Source: Chlorobiota bacterium (lineage in GTDB: Bacteria > Bacteroidota > Bacteroidia > Bacteroidales > JAADGE01). From it: DNA of 36,478 nt. This document shows, piece after piece, positions 35,589-36,478 of this stretch. Where the stretch lies: contig JAADDR010000154.1 in assembly GCA_013153865.1 (NCBI GenBank), positions 1 through 36,478 of the forward strand. The letters are read 5' to 3'. Numbering within the stretch: the first letter of the stretch is position 1; each line of letters opens with the position of its first letter. The notes beneath the pieces are model-generated. The model was not told the DNA's origin, did no database searches, and saw nothing but the letters and a program-made list of their open reading frames with translations. A program made the translations under genes and the position numbers.

Positions 35589-35613
35589 ATTCCGAATATT
35601 TTTTATTCGGAAT
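35589..35613 (-). terminator. Intrinsic terminator overlapping the M64 peptidase stop codon
   Basis: A 10-bp perfect stem (35589-35598 and 35604-35613, ATTCCGAATA and its complement) with a 5-base loop, followed on the minus strand by a T-rich run. The stem includes the last codons and stop of the M64 gene. Confidence 0.8.
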
Positions 35614-36478
35614 AAAACAATAACATATCCAAAACGGCTTTATGACAAACGGGACAAAATTCGTCCGTAGCATTTGACCGCATTTTGCAATCGTGCGTCG
35701 GGCGATAAATTCCTTTTTTTACGTAACCCGCACCTTCAAACGCACCGATTTTATTTTTGTATTTGTCGGTATCCGGTGTCGGTATCGGCGTATCTTTATC
35801 GACTGATTTTTTCCATTTGGAGTCGAAATCAACCAAATTTGTAATATTAACCTGCCAAGGTTCTGTCGTCATATCATACAAATCTTCCGCTTTTTCGTAA
35901 CCGTATTGATATTCGTCGGCAAGTGCCGCAAAAGCATGCCCGAACTCGTGTGTAAATACTCTTCCGGAATATTTATTATCCGCCGAACATAAATTGTAAT
36001 AATTATACACGCCGCCGCCGCCGTATTTATCAGTATTTACAAGAATATAGATTTGGTCGTAAGGAGCATAAGAAGCAATATCTCTTACTGTTTCGATATC
36101 TTGCGTAGTAAGATAACGTTCGGAACCGAACGTGTTAAAATGTGTGTTCAGAATTGTGTTTCTCCATATATTTTTTCTCGGCATATCGGTTCCGGATTCT
36201 TCCGAATATGCATCAACCGCCCAAAAGTTAACTTTATCGCCGTTAGATTTAAACGGTTCGGTATTAAAAAAATATCCCGCAAACCGTTTGCAATCGTTAT
36301 GAAATTTAACGGAATCGGATTCGATATATCCGTCGGGAATAATTACTATATCCAACTTTTTATGCGGATTACCGGAATAGTGTATTTTTTTTACTTTGTA
36401 AAGTGTTCCGGCATCTTTAATAATCGATAAAGAAGAAGGTATTACGGGCATCATAAATAAAGAATCAAAAGCATTCTT
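35603..36478 (-). CDS. M64 family metallopeptidase (partial, 5' end beyond window)
   Basis: The reading frame is open to the window edge, adding eight codons before the Met at 36454, so the N-terminus is missing. Family members are usually about 400 residues or more with an N-terminal M64 domain. The catalytic block HEFGHAFAALADEY (about 169-182 from that Met) has the zinc ligands His169 and His173, the catalytic Glu170 and a distal acidic residue. Other family features are LDIVIIPDGYIESD and the C-terminal CKMRSN...FCPVC cluster. It is related to the IgA peptidase M64 group and probably secreted, although the signal lies outside the window. No T9SS C-terminal domain is seen. The stop overlaps a terminator. 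Confidence 0.88.
   Translation of the reverse strand, partial: KNAFDSLFMMPVIPSSLSIIKDAGTLYKVKKIHYSGNPHKKLDIVIIPDGYIESDSVKFHNDCKRFAGYFFNTEPFKSNGDKVNFWAVDAYSEESGTDMPRKNIWRNTILNTHFNTFGSERYLTTQDIETVRDIASYAPYDQIYILVNTDKYGGGGVYNYYNLCSADNKYSGRVFTHEFGHAFAALADEYQYGYEKAEDLYDMTTEPWQVNITNLVDFDSKWKKSVDKDTPIPTPDTDKYKNKIGAFEGAGYVKKGIYRPTHDCKMRSNATDEFCPVCHKAVLDMLLFYSE

Noticed and set aside
30887-36478. Type 9 secretion locus around the PorE-like gene and M64 peptidase
   Set aside because: No other Por/Spr/Gld gene is present and the peptidase shows no T9SS C-terminal domain.

Overview
The window looks like an ordinary stretch of core chromosome from a low-GC member of the Bacteroidetes (Bacteroidota), perhaps Bacteroidales or a neighbouring order. 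The reasons are: repeated TAnnTTTG boxes just upstream of genes (the -7 element read by the Bacteroidetes primary sigma factor), little Shine-Dalgarno signal, Lys/Asn/Ile/Glu-rich proteins, and lineage-typical genes. These include a secreted helix-hairpin-helix protein with a predicted barrel, a PorE-like TPR/PD40/OmpA protein, DUF2851, a LuxC-type acyl-CoA reductase, an ECF sigma module with a Spy-like protein, and an amino-acid-lipid acyltransferase fusion. I see no rRNA, tRNA, CRISPR array, insertion sequence, integrase or phage gene. No gap between genes exceeds 300 bases; the largest are about 230 bases (3766-3995 and 20170-20401).

Layout. 112-5864 (+): RecD/Dda-like helicase, secreted HhH protein, and aspartate ammonia-lyase carrying an N-terminal cyclic-nucleotide-binding-like domain. 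5873-10246 (-): Imm53-like two-domain protein, acyl-CoA reductase, alpha-solenoid protein, SAM methyltransferase, glycosyltransferase. 10323-16959 (+): polysaccharide flippase, enoyl-CoA hydratase/isomerase, ECF sigma factor with a membrane protein and a Spy-like protein, holA, rhomboid protease, carbamate kinase. A bidirectional terminator separates these from a POT peptide transporter (-). Next come a PlsC-like acyltransferase (+), an atypical hemerythrin (-), dnaK (+), a STAS-like protein, DUF2851 and a two-TM RCK potassium channel (+), a ClC antiporter (-) and miaA (+). 27592-36478 is all minus strand: ChaN-like protein, PHA-system-like small protein, LD-carboxypeptidase, EamA transporter, PorE-like OmpA protein, LysE exporter, GlsF/OlsF-like acyltransferase fusion and an M64 metallopeptidase cut by the window edge.

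Themes. Many genes concern the envelope (glycosyltransferase with flippase, two acyltransferases, LD-carboxypeptidase, OmpA protein, envelope-stress sigma module) or transport and ion balance. I did not find a clear new multi-gene system. The most unusual items are single proteins: the cNMP-like/AspA fusion without the usual phosphate-binding Arg, an Imm53-like domain joined to an unrecognised domain with no toxin nearby, a hemerythrin lacking three of seven expected iron ligands, and a GlsF/OlsF-like fusion whose acyltransferase His is Gln. These rest on reading the sequence by eye and need alignments to confirm.
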